Assembly (NCBI GenBank): GCA_001051155.2
Contig: JYIP02000001.1
Location: forward strand, 868,001 to 932,000
Origin: Chrysoporthe austroafricana
Taxonomy: Eukaryota > Ascomycota > Sordariomycetes > Diaporthales > Cryphonectriaceae
Direction of reading: 5' to 3'
Length of the DNA: 64,000 nucleotides
Shown here: positions 43,950 to 55,471 of the stretch, in pieces
Layout: each line of letters opens with the position of its first letter
How positions within the stretch are numbered: position 1 is the stretch's first letter
Position numbers and translations under genes: made by a program
Notes under the pieces: generated by a model
Seen by the model: only the letters and a program-made list of their open reading frames with translations
Told to the model about the DNA's origin: nothing
The model's database searches: none

Positions 43950-45417
43950 ATGGCCTCTCAGGCAGCTTTCAAGGCCGAAAAGGCGGTCGGACATGATGGT
44001 ACCACTGTCATACAGCAAGATGTAACCAACTACGAGGCTACGGGCGACGGCAGCCAGACTATGAAGGCGCTCGCATGGCAAGGCAAGAACAAGGTCAAAA
44101 TCGTCGAGACTGCCCGGCCAAAAATCATCGAGCCCCGCGACGTGATTTTGAAGGTCACTGGAAGCACCTTGTGCGGCAGTGACCTGCACCTGCTGCATGG
44201 CACAGTCATCCAAATGCAGGAGGGGGATATCCTCGGTCACGAGTTTTGCGGTGTCGTCGAAGAGATAGGTGACGAGGTGAAGGGAATCGAGAAGGGTGGA
44301 CGTTACGTCGCATCCTTCCAGATTGCTTGTGGAGACGTGAGTTTGCAGTGATCACGGAACAATTCGATGTGGTATACTGACAGAGGCAACAGTGCTTCTT
44401 CTGCAAAAACAAGCTTTCGTCCCAGTGCGAGAGGACGAATTCGAACACAACGGAACACGCCATGTACGGAGGCCAGACCGCCGGCATGTTTGGCTATTCA
44501 CACTTCACGGGCGGCTTTGCTGGTGGTCAGGCTGAGTATGTGCGCGTCCCACTTGGTGACGTTAACCTACTACCCATTCCCGACGATGTCCCCGATGAGA
44601 AGGCCTTATACTTGTCCGACGTGCTCTGTACCTCGTATAACTGCGTTAAGGATACCGCTGTCTACAAGGGCGACGAGGTCGCCATTTTCGGCGCCGGGCC
44701 TATCGGGCAGATGGCTGGTATTTTCGCTGTCAACGAGGGCGCATCCAAGATCATCTTCGTGGACACTAAGACGAGGCTGGAACTTATCAAGAGCAAGTGG
44801 CCAGCAGAACATCAAGGCAAGCTGGAATTGATCGACTTCACGCAGCTGAGCTTCGGCGTCACCAACAAGCCGACCGTCGTCAGCAAACTCAAGGAGTTGT
44901 GCGGAGGTCGCGGTCCCGACTGCGCCCTCGAGTGTGCTGCCGGCGAATACCCTAAGGGATGGATGCACTGGCTGGAGATGGCTGTTGGTGCTGAGACTGA
45001 CACCAGCGAGTTGTTGAATGAGATGATTGAGGGCGTGAGGAACTACGGTCGCTGCGGAATCACGGGTGTCTATGTTGGATACGTGAGTTGATACTCGAAC
45101 CTTCGTTACTTTGGATTATGTGGCTAACTTTTGTGCAGACCAATCACTTCAACATCGGATCCCTCATGGAACGTGGTATTCGTCTCATCGGAAATGGTCA
45201 AGCACCAGTCCACAAGTACTGGGGCGAACTCATGAAGCAAATTCAAGAGGGAAAATTGGATCCCTTGCAAATGGTATCGCACCGCATCAAACTCGATGAC
45301 CTCGACAAGGTTTACTACAAGTTCGACAAGCATGAAGATGGTCTTCAGAAGATATTCATTGAGACCCAGCACTCTTTCCCGCCTTGCAAGGGCTCTCCGG
45401 AGTTGACCACGTATTAG
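43950..45417 (+). CDS. Zinc-dependent alcohol/formaldehyde dehydrogenase-like protein
   Basis: Exons 43950-44336, 44393-45082 and 45139-45417, all phase 0 with 56-nt introns, give 451 residues. After a ~35-residue N-terminal extension comes a GroES-like domain with the catalytic zinc motifs GSTLCGSDLHLLHG and GHE (in ILGHEFCG). Intron 1 falls exactly inside the structural-zinc cysteine cluster: ACGD ends exon 1 and CFFCKNK begins exon 2. The Rossmann segment reads IFGAGPIGQMAGIFA. This matches the Tdh/threonine-formaldehyde dehydrogenase branch of the MDR superfamily, in which members oxidise small or secondary alcohols with NAD(P). No mitochondrial signal is obvious. It is convergent with the laccase only 240 bases away. 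Confidence 0.9.
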
Positions 45418-45657
45418 GTATGAGATAGGTACTCGAACAGAATTTTGGAAAGGCTTGGGGCAGGGATTCAGTAGATAACGCACACCGAACAAGGATCTTT
45501 CGTTCGCTGGAGTAGTATTGTATTTACAGAAATTGATTAATTCTTAAAAATTAACAGTACTTTTCCCTAACATATTTACAGAAATATATTAAACCTTAAA
45601 AGTTAGCAGCATTGCGTTAGTCAGTTAGGTAGTCATATGCCTTCGTCTCAAAATGTC

Positions 45658-47629
45658 TCAAACCCCTGAGTCCCACTGAACAACGTCGTCGACATTTGCA
45701 TACGCGTCCCAGTTTGCACATGTAGAGCTCATCGTATCCACATCTGTGCCGTCTACCAATGACACAAGTTCCGATTGGCGCTCTATTATTTGCATCGCAA
45801 ATCCTTCCGATGTATGCCACGCAATGTGGCAGTGTAGAAGCCAGGTCTGTAGCTTGATTAGCCTTGCGAAGATCAAACTGCATGCGAGAGTATATGAACA
45901 AGAAATCCGCGCAACTTACACCAGGGTTATCCGTTAAGAAGGCGATAACGATGTATCCATTGCCCGGAACCATTGCGACGTCCCGCCTCGGCGCGTTGGT
46001 CACGTTCAGCTGCAGGTCCACGGTAGAGACGTTGCCCCAGCCTGAGGCAAGCACCCAAAAATCGTGACCGTGTAGGTGGATAGGATGGGCCTGGGCAGAT
46101 GTGGTCTGAATGTACATGTACACCCATTCGTTTGCGTCTGGCAGTACCAGCGCATGCTGGTCTGTTGTCCAATTGGTCTTGCTGCCATCTGCATCGATGA
46201 CCTGCTCTAGGCTAGGGTTTGCCCAATCGACCTTGAACGCGGAACCGCCCATGGTCCAGCTCACCTCAGCACCGTTTATTACTGCCGTGACTTCGTCATC
46301 CCGGTAGTCGTAGGTTGCTGATGGATCAATGTGAAGGTAGGGGATAAGATTGGCGGGGTCCTCGTCGGCGCAAGAGTCGGTATATTCATACGCAGACGTC
46401 TCCGGAAGAGTTTCAGCGTCAATCACAGTACCGTCTGCGGTTGTATAGCGAATTACTCCAAGCACATCATCGACGTTCGTCGTCTTGGTGCAGTTCAGTT
46501 GCGGGATCGATCTCATCCAGAAGTTTCCAGTGGATTCCGATGCCGTTACCACAACATCGTATCGTTCTCCGGCCCCAATACTGAGCTGTGTCGTATTGTA
46601 GGGGTGTATGGGGACGAAATCCATGGATATAACCTCCATCGTGTGGTTATCAATCATGAACCGGAAGTGGTTCGACGCTGCAGCGTTAACCAAGCGAAGA
46701 CGGTATTTCTTCCCCGGTTCGAAAGTCGTCTCGTAGCGCGATCCAGTCTCAACTCCAGTTGTAGTATCATTGTAGACATTAGTACCGTTTATGAGGGAGG
46801 TCGGCATGACCACCGCAGTGTCGCTGTACGTGGCTGATATGACAATTTGATCCGCAGTATCGTGGGACCAATCCATCAGGAAGAGGTTTCCAAGATCCTC
46901 ATCGTAATTCGCAGTAGCGGGTCCATTGATCAGAATCCCGCCAAACACGCCATCCCACGCTTGAACGTAGAAATGCGACTATCATGAGATCAGAAGCTGT
47001 ATCCATGGATGAAGAGATGCTTATCAACTCACATGGTACCAAGAACTTCCGTATTGCGTCGCTTTCCACGTGTACGTGAGGGAATCACCAGGCGCAATAG
47101 GGCATTGGGTGATGCTGGGTACGCCATCATTCTGGGTGTTGTTCAACTGACGAACACCATGGAAATGTATGGACGTGCCATTGTTTTCCTGGTACAGTCA
47201 GAAATTGTGCTCAAGAATAGCTTCAACCGAGGCTCTCACCATGGAGTTGGTAACATGGACGACTGATCCAATGAATGTTCTGTTAGCCTGGAAGCCGATA
47301 TTCAAGCGTTGGTTATGGTATGACCTACCAATTGTATCTCCCCAATCTGCGATGATTGTGGGCCCAGGAAGTGAGCCATTGATAGTGAGCACGGTCCGCT
47401 CTACACCATCAGGGGCAGCGGTCCCATTGATGATATTGAACCAGTATTCCCTGACAACGCCCGTATCTGGAACTGAGTCTATGTCATAGTAGTCGGTCGA
47501 CAGATCATAGTCTCCCCAGCATGATCTGTCTGAAGCACTATTGACGCATCTCTTCGCAACAGATGAGACTTGCCCGGGAGCGGCGAGCACCAACGAAAAC
47601 GCCAAGAATGCTAGTACGAAGAAAGACAT
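45658..47629 (-). CDS. Secreted laccase (multicopper oxidase), five exons
   Basis: Exons 47629-47329, 47262-47240 (only 23 nt), 47188-47033, 46978-45920 and 45846-45658 give 575 residues. A signal peptide (1-16) is followed by three cupredoxin domains. Copper ligands are intact: HFHG (116-119), WYHSH (158-162, split by intron 3), HPIHLH (458-463) and HCHIAWH (518-524). The axial position ten residues after the ligand Cys519 is Phe, which in laccases goes with higher redox potential. The chain ends in DSGV, the ascomycete C-terminal plug. Many Asn-x-Ser/Thr sites fit an extracellular glycoprotein. Laccases oxidise phenols with oxygen, in lignin or phenolic detoxification, melanin or pigment formation. 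Each splice restores the family sequence, so the model is well supported. Confidence 0.92.
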
Positions 47630-47705
47630 TGTGGCGTAATAATGGATGGTTCAAACACAGAGTAGGATTAGAGAAAGCTCCTTGGCACCGGCTGGGACGA
47701 TGCTT

Positions 47706-47712
47706 GATATAC
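47706..47712 (-). promoter_or_regulatory. TATA-like element of laccase gene
   Basis: GTATATC on the minus strand, about 77 bases upstream of the laccase ATG. Confidence 0.35.
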
Positions 47713-50700
47713 AAAGTCCGGCAGAAGCATGAGCCCACTCAGGAATGAAGGAATGAGGGACATCGGCTCAACGAAGTCTGTCTTCTTATGGGCGTTGCAG
47801 ATTGTCTCTTCATTCTTGATCTCACCTATACACCTCCTGAGTTCTCTCCATAGCGTACGCGTCGGCATATGCTGCACCACGATGCTCGGACAAAACGTCG
47901 TCGTGCTCGGAGAATGCGGTCACAGCTAGGTGGCGTGCATTGGCCGCTCGTGATGTGCAGATCCCTCAGGACGTCTAGGCAGAATGCACGACGAGGACCC
48001 GCCTGGCATGCAGGATTAAGTATCCGCATGAGACTATCGTCGGCGCATGCGACACAAGGACGCGATTTGTGACTGGTAGAAATGCACGATCCTCACTAGC
48101 ATACATAGTAGCCCCTGCCGATAGAGGGAGAGTACCCGTCCTTGTCCTTTAACTCTCCACTTATTTACCTTTCTGGAAGGTGATAAAAGAAGCCTAACGC
48201 TAAAGTCCACGTGGATAGCAATTTGGCACTTCTATAATCGCCCTTGTAGTGTCGTAAGCACTCTCATCTTTGAGCCTCCAGGCGCTTGGGCCCCACGTGG
48301 GGCCATAGCGTCGTTGGCCTCAAATTTCCCGGTGCACGGAGGACTTGGCACATATGGTAACATGAGCGATACCATAGTATCTAGTAGTGTTCAGGGATTC
48401 AAGGACTACATGCAGCGTTATGTCCGAAGCGTGCAGGGCCGAGAAAGGACTTCGATTGCTATAGTGCAGGCCGTGATATTACTATGTTGGTGCGAAATCT
48501 TACCGAACAAAGTCCCATCCAATGCAGCGCATGTGACCTGCCTTGATCTTCAGCATAAGCGCAAGCCACAACAACATGCTGCAGTTACCCCAGGAATTCG
48601 CTAACGGCTTGCCGAGACCTGTTAAGATGCAATCAAGTGGATCCAGCTGCAAAGAGTTCACATCGTGAGTAGTCAAAGCACAATCCATGAACATGCATAT
48701 CACCCTTATTTCTTGCGTGCTCTAGGTCCTCGGGACGCCTTAGTTGTCTTCCTTCTCTCCCTTCGTATATGCATCCTTCAGCAACGGGCCTCATCTGAAA
48801 TCGTTCTTGGCGTCGAAACCCTTGCAAAGCCTGCTCCACCGCCTTGACTAGACCATACCTAGACCATACCCGTCATTGGCAGTGGCACACGGGCATCGTC
48901 ACCGCTAACTGACGATCTCAACGTCTAGGCCTTACTGAGTGCTCGGAGCCGGTACAGGGGGAGAAGCAGACAAGACCCCCTAAGAGCCGCGTCGTAACTA
49001 TCGTCCTATACTTAGGTCTGGGAAATCAGAGCCAACCTTCGCCGGCATTTGCATTGGGCTCGCAGATCCCCACACGAAGGCGGTGCCAAAGAGACGGGCC
49101 TCGACGCCGACTGGGGACTTTTACAAGTGCGTGCCCCACCTCGGCTGGAAACGATGGTCCGTTGGCAAGCCGCACGATAAGGCTCCCGGACGTTGCTCAG
49201 CCACCAGCCGCTATGCTCTCATTCTACTAGGTGCTCAAGGAGATGCTCCGGCGTCTAAGGCAAGACGAGTATCGTGGGTGGCGCCTCGGAGATTCATTCA
49301 AAGTCTTTAATGTTAGGCATGGGTCAATACCTTTTGTGGTCTCGCTGAGTGTTATGGGATTTCCTGTCATGAAGCGTTCACGGAAGCACAAATTCATAAA
49401 ATCTTGCCCATATTCCGCTGCAGGTCAGACATTCGTTTACTCGAATCGAGTGCTCGAAGGTGGAGACCTTTCGCAGCACATGTTAGAAGCACGCAGCCCC
49501 ACGTAGCCACGCCCGCGTAAGGTGTAGGCGAGATGTCCGGAGGTCTGGTTCGGTCTCGCTTCCCGGAAGGTGAAGACCGCCGCACGGTGACCCGCCAAAT
49601 TCTTGAGGACTCCGGGTAGTTTGGGCCGTTGTCTCGTGATTACTGAGCGGATAGATCGGCTCCTTCATCTAGACGAGATCAAGGAGCAATTATGTCCTCG
49701 AGAAGAACACCACTACGGCGCACTTATCTCCCATGAGGCACTGCTGTGAGGATGCTCGCTTGTGGAGAGAAGATGTGCAGCTAGAGCCGGCCGTACATGC
49801 CACGGAGAACATGCATGTCATAATTATGAACTAATTTCCCTCGGCGATATCCTATCTTCGGCATATGGCCCGGCCGAGAAGGCAGCAGATATCACCCACC
49901 TAAAGAAGCGACAGGTGGGTACGAACAGATCGGTGAGATCCCCCGGGTGATCGCGAGCCACAACTTGTCTGGCGAGCTCCGAGCCATGTTTCATACGACC
50001 AACCGGGTTCAGCGGAGTGCAGATGCTAGGTTTCCGCGTCTGCGGGCAGGTCGGACATACAGACAAGCTTGATTTGACTGCATGCTATATTATGCACCTG
50101 AAAACTACTATTGGAGAGCCATGCATCCTTTGGGATGCCCGACATCACCGAATATCGAAATTATCGTCAGACCGGCACCCCACCCAACTGCGCCGTGGCA
50201 AAGTTATGGGATTTAGCAGCCGTATACACAGCCAGATAGACGGCAACCGGTGAAAGCGTGCCGGAGATAACGATTCGGCAATCCTACTCAACTAAGCGCA
50301 CTTCGATTAGCGGCCGCGCGTAATCTTTCTCTTCGAGAGCATCTAATACGAGAATGAAGCTTGACTCCATCTATGGCGGGCCGCGCAGCGTGGATGCCCA
50401 CGTACCTACCTAATTAAGTGTACGCAAACGCTGGTGTGTGCGTGTGGGGAGCCGTAAATTGAGGAGCGGGGACGTCTACTATGTATAGTAACCTCCGGGG
50501 TCTAAAGGAGTCATTGTATACGTTGGTTCGAAAGACGCCAAACAGTCTGCTTCGTGATACTCCGAGCTATAATGTTGGTTTTCTGATGGACTGTTAATTT
50601 TCCGGAATTGCATGCCGAAAGCCACTAACACTCCCCTTCGCTGTATCATTAAGCAATGTAGCTTATAATTTCTATGCACTGACAATTTCCGGTATCAACC

Positions 50701-52239
50701 TCTTCAGTGTCCCCAATTGTCGGTCATAGTTCTCTTAGCCAAAATTGTATCGATACAAAAGGGAATCAAGAGTAAGGCAGCCGTCTTTGCCTGTAACCAT
50801 GCTATTGTCCATAGCGCGGCGAAAAGCGTCAGAGCCCTCGCGAATGGCTACGAGCTCAGTTTGCCAAAGCCGATTCGTATCCCCTCTGGTCTCCACGACA
50901 CAGAATTTGTAGAGAAGAAAGACCCACCGCATGGTGTATCAGAAAAATGCTCATAGGCTGCACCTCTGTCAAGGAGATCGTTGATGTGGGCTGCGGTTGT
51001 TTGCGATTGAGGGTCTGTGCTGACGCGTAGTTCCCAATGAGGTTGTGATTCACATGCATAACTACAGGAGGAAGCCAGCGACGCGTGTATAGCCACGTAT
51101 CCCCACATCCACTATCAGCTTTAGCACTTGCTTTGACACAACAGCTGAATTGAAAGTTTGCCATTGCCTGCACTTGATTTCCGTACGTCCGGGGTGACCG
51201 GTTACGACAAGAGAAGTCAAGCTCAGTATGAACTGATTAAATTTTTCGGCTCAGTACACCTTTGCTTTTGGTTGTTCCGGAGTTGCACATCTGTTAATAA
51301 ACCATGCGACATAGGTTTTAAGAAAAGCTTGAACTACACAATTAGCGAGCTAAATATGAAATAAATTCAAGGCATACTCTCGAGCGATGGGATGTGGTGG
51401 CCCAATACTACCAGCACACAACTCAAGCTGCCCTCTTGACCCAATGCTGCAGCAAGCCTATCTGTCATTTCCTTGTCCAGGGTGCTCACAGTCTACGAAG
51501 CAGCGTGATTAGACTATGATAAATTAAGCTATTATCGCGCCTTGCAGCTGTTTAATCTTGAACATCGCAACGGAAAAGAACGTGCAAGCTGAAAGTACAA
51601 TGGCTAAGAAGAAAACATCTGATCCAGCTGCCTGGTGAGTCTGAATGAATCTAATCAAGATGGCAATCGCGAACCCCATGGCCCCTGAAAAGGCCAAGAC
51701 CATGGAGCGAAGCGATTAGATGCTTTTGAGGAAGTTGAGTCTAGTGAGTTTGAGAGCGGCAAGACAGACTTAAATGAAGTTGTTGATCGATGCAACAGTG
51801 ATTCCGAGCGCCAGCCGAAGGAAGTCAGATCTGAGATATGCTGTCTGGCTTGGCTTGGGGTCGTTGTGCCGGCTTTGATGACATTCACCATCCTCATATC
51901 AGCCAGTTTGAGACATGGTGTAGATCCTCCCCGATGAGAGCTACCGAAGCGAAGATGGCGGGAGACAACATTGTGGACATTCTGTCAGCTGCCTGGAGAC
52001 TTCCCAAAAGCATCGCTACGAATGTGCGGCAATGTTACAAGGGCAGAATTATGGGCTTGGAAGGGGTCTTCATTTAATGATAACTGTTAAGGTGTTCTAA
52101 GGAGTGCTGAAGAACCAGGTCCATCCTTGATCCGACGGGCGCGTTCTCGTGGCAAGGTCAGCAATGATATTGGGTTTCTATGCCCCGTCTTTTTTTGGTC
52201 TTTTCTTTGTCGACTCCACTTGCAAACCTGTAGGCTTTG

Positions 52240-52306
52240 ATCGACTTTTTGTTTCTTTCTTTTTTTCTCCCTCCTTTCTTTCTCTCTCTCCCTCCCTCTC
52301 TCTTTT
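52240..52306. repeat. Polypyrimidine tract
   Basis: A long T/C-only stretch (TTTCTTTC, TCTCTCTC and CCCTCCCT units). Similar C/T tracts are common in fungal promoters, but no gene starts nearby on either strand. Confidence 0.7.
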
Positions 52307-53504
52307 GAAGTGGTCGTGAAGTGAAGAATCTGGGGTCGTTGTAATATCTAGTAAAGCATGATAAATAGGAGATGGTCCCGGAACTATCTTTGTCATGGGC
52401 CGGAAAAGTAGTCTTAGCTTCATCTGGTATACCTTGGAAACGGTGGTTCAACACCAAGTAGTGTTTTTGCTACCGAAACAACCTTGGCAGTGACAAGCAC
52501 CAATAATTGCCTTGTGACATCTTTGCTGCACGTCTACATCATATCCACGTCAACCGATGCCACCACCTCCTTATCCTTTTATCCAGTCATAGATCATTTC
52601 ATGCATGCATCATAAAAGGCTCGTTGTGCATTGATTGAATTCCGCCACCGATGTACCGAAGTATGTGTTTTTTTGGAGTCTTTCTCTCTCTTTTTCTTCT
52701 TCTTTCGATTTGTTTTCTTTTAAGAACCCCCCCCCCTCCCAAAAAAAAATCAATCAAAGGCCCTAGAAAGTCATTGAGTAACTATAACAAGCGATTGCTG
52801 GATACTGTGTCCTGTATGTTGATTAGTATCTACTCAGGTACCTACCTAGGCCCACTTGGAATGATATAAGTCCTGTCTCTGCCGGAGAGTCACGACTGCC
52901 TGCAGTAGGTGAACTGTTCACGGTGTCTGTGCAGTTCGGAGTTTCTTCTCTTTTATTTATGAAGGCAAGGAACTATGGAGCGGGTTGGCGAGAAGGCCCT
53001 CGAAACGTTCCTGGGCCTGTCGCCACAAGACCCATGGAGGTTGCGCGACAGGCGGGGCGGGAGCATTGTTCCGCTTACCAGCCCGATGGCGGCATGGGGT
53101 CAAGCCACACTTGCCCGATACGGCAGCTTCCACGGTTACTTTGACAGTCGATTGGCAGCGGGAGCTGCCGAGGTGGCTGATATGACGCAAACACCTCTGG
53201 CTTCTCGGTAGCAATGCTGACGATGACGACTTTTTCTGGTTATTCGATGTGTCTCGTGGCCGCTGAGGACCTGACGTCACACTGACAGTCCAGGCGGAAG
53301 AAAAGAATAATATAAGATCAAGGGAGGCCACCTTCACAGTGCTGCCTCTTATTGACCCCTTCAGCAGTTTGGCTCCACAAACACGGTCATCAATCACCTA
53401 CTGAATCTCCACAACCGACGACATTCCTAAGTTTGCCCGAGCGTGCTAATTACCTCTCCACTCGCCCTTGGAATACCCGAGCTTTCTCAACAGCCACAAT
53501 CAAG

Positions 53505-53864
53505 ATGACAAAGTTTCTTACCGCTTTCGAGGACCTCTTCAAGTCCATCTACGAGCTATTTGCATCCATTCTCGGCACAATCGCCTCGATGATCAATACT
53601 CTGGTCTCTACGATTGTCAACTTCTTCGCGGGCATTGTCAACCTCTTTGCAGACGTTTTCAAGGGGGCTGTAGACATTGTTGGAGGCATCGGGAGTTTCA
53701 TCCTTGGTGAGTTGATGATAATATTCTATGAACTTGGGCCTGAACTTGACACTGACTGCGGAATAGGCAATATCGTTGTCATCGGTGTCCTCGCTGCAGG
53801 ATTCGTCATCTACACTCGTCAGCAACAGGGAAAGCCAATCGTGCCCGCAAAGAAGATTAATTAG
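53505..53864 (+). CDS. Small hydrophobic membrane protein
   Basis: Exons 53505-53706 and 53767-53864 give 99 residues. The protein starts with an amphipathic part (MTKFLTAFEDLFKSIYELF), continues as a long alternating Phe/Ile/Val/Thr stretch that could be one or two membrane or membrane-surface helices, has a second clear span (NIVVIGVLAAGFVIY) and ends with a short basic tail. Short proteins with this layout are common in Pezizomycotina without known function. The 60-nt intron (GTGAGT...AATAG) is a multiple of three and has no stop, so retention would give a 119-residue form with an extra acidic loop before the second span. Start context (CAAGATG) is good. Confidence 0.7.
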   Translation: MTKFLTAFEDLFKSIYELFASILGTIASMINTLVSTIVNFFAGIVNLFADVFKGAVDIVGGIGSFILGELMIIFYELGPELDTDCGIGNIVVIGVLAAGFVIYTRQQQGKPIVPAKKIN

Positions 53865-54618
53865 GTGGGAGCTGATATAAGACACGGATGAGAGTATGGC
53901 AGTGAAGGTCAGATCTGGCTGGCCGGCAGGAGCTGGTCATGTTTGGGACTGTGCTTGGCTCGTTGATATGATACCCCGCCGTTATCACCAATAAAATATC
54001 ACCAATAAAATAGCCTTCCTGAATTCTGGCGCTTCTGGAACGTAGATACCTCTGATTGAATACTCGGATGGTGCAGTATTCTTAAATAATCTACCAGGGT
54101 ACCGTGGCAACTCAATTAGAGAGTTGAGACATCTTGATCCGGAGGCCGGAGATCTCATTTTGTTCACAACGCTCATTCGAAAAGTTCAGCTTCACAAAAT
54201 TCAAGGTTGCCAGATAAATAACCGAGGGGAGAGGGAGCTAATATAGACGTCTGCTGCCGGGATACAGCAACCTATGCATAAAACTGTTGGCTGGTTGTGA
54301 GGTATTAGCTCGATTCAGGTACTGATATCGACAAATTTGAATGAATCGATTCGATTCTTGCACTCGGACTTCTCGGTGTAATTGCTCTTAACGCCCGGTT
54401 CTGCCCTGTGATTTCCAAGTGGTCCGGTTAGATACCGATGTTGAGAACTTTGAGCTTACGGACTCGGAGTTCTCGGTATGCTCTTATTTCCATGCCGCTT
54501 TCTCCAGTTTTCGGAGTCCGCCAGAAAGTTGTTAACAGGTACAAATGATCTCGTTAGCATCGGAAATTTCGCAATGTAATTAAAATCAATACTGAATGAA
54601 AGCACGCCCTGGACAACC
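53865..54618. other. Intergenic region
   Basis: AT-rich with a direct duplication of ATCACCAATAAAAT at about 53985-54010. GATTCGATTC-type and ACTCGGA-type short repeats occur at 54300-54480. Promoter of the SDR gene; no gene is supported. Confidence 0.45.
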
Positions 54619-55471
54619 ATGGAAAAATCCATCGTCTTGATCACCGGCGGTATGACTCTTCGCGCGCCATGATAAATGCGCTTGCTGACCTTCAATTCAG
54701 CCAACAGCGGCATCGGTTTTGAGCTAGCAGCTCAGCTCCTTGCTGATGCTTCAAAAATAATTCTTCTTTGCAGCCGTTCTGCAGAGAAGGGTGAGGCTGC
54801 GGTGAAAGACTTGAAGTCACGCAATCTTTCAGGCTCGGTTGAGTTGGTTCAACTCGATGTATCGGAAGAAGAGTCTATAACAGCGGCAGCCAAACAGGTG
54901 GAGAGCAGGTACGGACGGTAAGATTTCACGATAAATTTGTTGGTGACCGCGGAGACTTATAGCTGACTTCGATCGTATCAGACTCGACGCTCTCGTCAAC
55001 AATGCAGGTATTACCACGCCCCAGGGAGTATCGCTATTCCAAGCACTAGAAACGTCCTTTCGAGTGCATGCATCAGGCCCGGCAGCCATGGTCGAGGCTT
55101 TTGCCCCCCTGCTCAAAAAGTCTACCGGTACGCCGCGAATCATCAACGTCACGTCAGGCGCTGGATCGATCGCCCTTCGGCTGGATGCCACAACCCAAAC
55201 ATACTCACAGGGGGTTGTACCGTATCGTGCGAGCAAGTCAGCCTTGAACATGATCACGGCTTGTCAATCTGTCGAGTACGGTCCCTTGGGTTGGAAGGTA
55301 TTCCTTTACTGTCCCGGATTCACCGAATCGAATCTCTCCCCGATTTCCAGGGTGGAAAATGGTGCAAAGCCCACAAGTGAGGGGGCCCGTCCTATTGTTG
55401 CAATTCTTCGTGGTGAGAGGGATGATGAGCATGGAGGCTACTTGAAAGATGGAGGTCAGTGGCCGTGGTAA
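54619..55471 (+). CDS. Short-chain dehydrogenase/reductase
   Basis: Exons 54619-54649, 54701-54917 and 54982-55471 give 245 residues. The first exon encodes only ten residues, and its intron splits the cofactor motif: ITG then ANSGIG, rebuilding TG-x3-GIG. Other classical SDR parts are the LDALVNNAG strand and the catalytic YRASK (Tyr164, Lys168) preceded by a Ser in INVTSGAG. The Arg in CSRS after the second strand favours NADP(H). Soluble, cytosolic oxidoreductase of unknown substrate; similar enzymes are often annotated as carbonyl reductases. It lies head-to-tail with the sedolisin gene, 1.06 kb away. Confidence 0.88.

Larger units (their letters stand above)
47630..53504. other. 5.9 kb gene-poor region
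   Basis: No intact gene is supported. The first few hundred bases are the laccase promoter. Coding-like fragments occur: minus-strand frames at 51108-50848 and 50932-50735 (Cys-containing, not recognised), a plus-strand frame at about 51694-51936 with an acidic linker and one membrane-like segment, and an overlapping minus-strand frame at about 51702-51524 with two hydrophobic segments. A plus-strand frame ending at 52077 follows. Pyrimidine-rich DNA lies at 52240-52306 and 52675-52740. No transposase motif or terminal repeats were seen. Confidence 0.4.

Noticed and set aside
33841..47629. Classical secondary-metabolite gene cluster
   Set aside because: No polyketide synthase, peptide synthetase, terpene synthase or prenyltransferase is present in the window.
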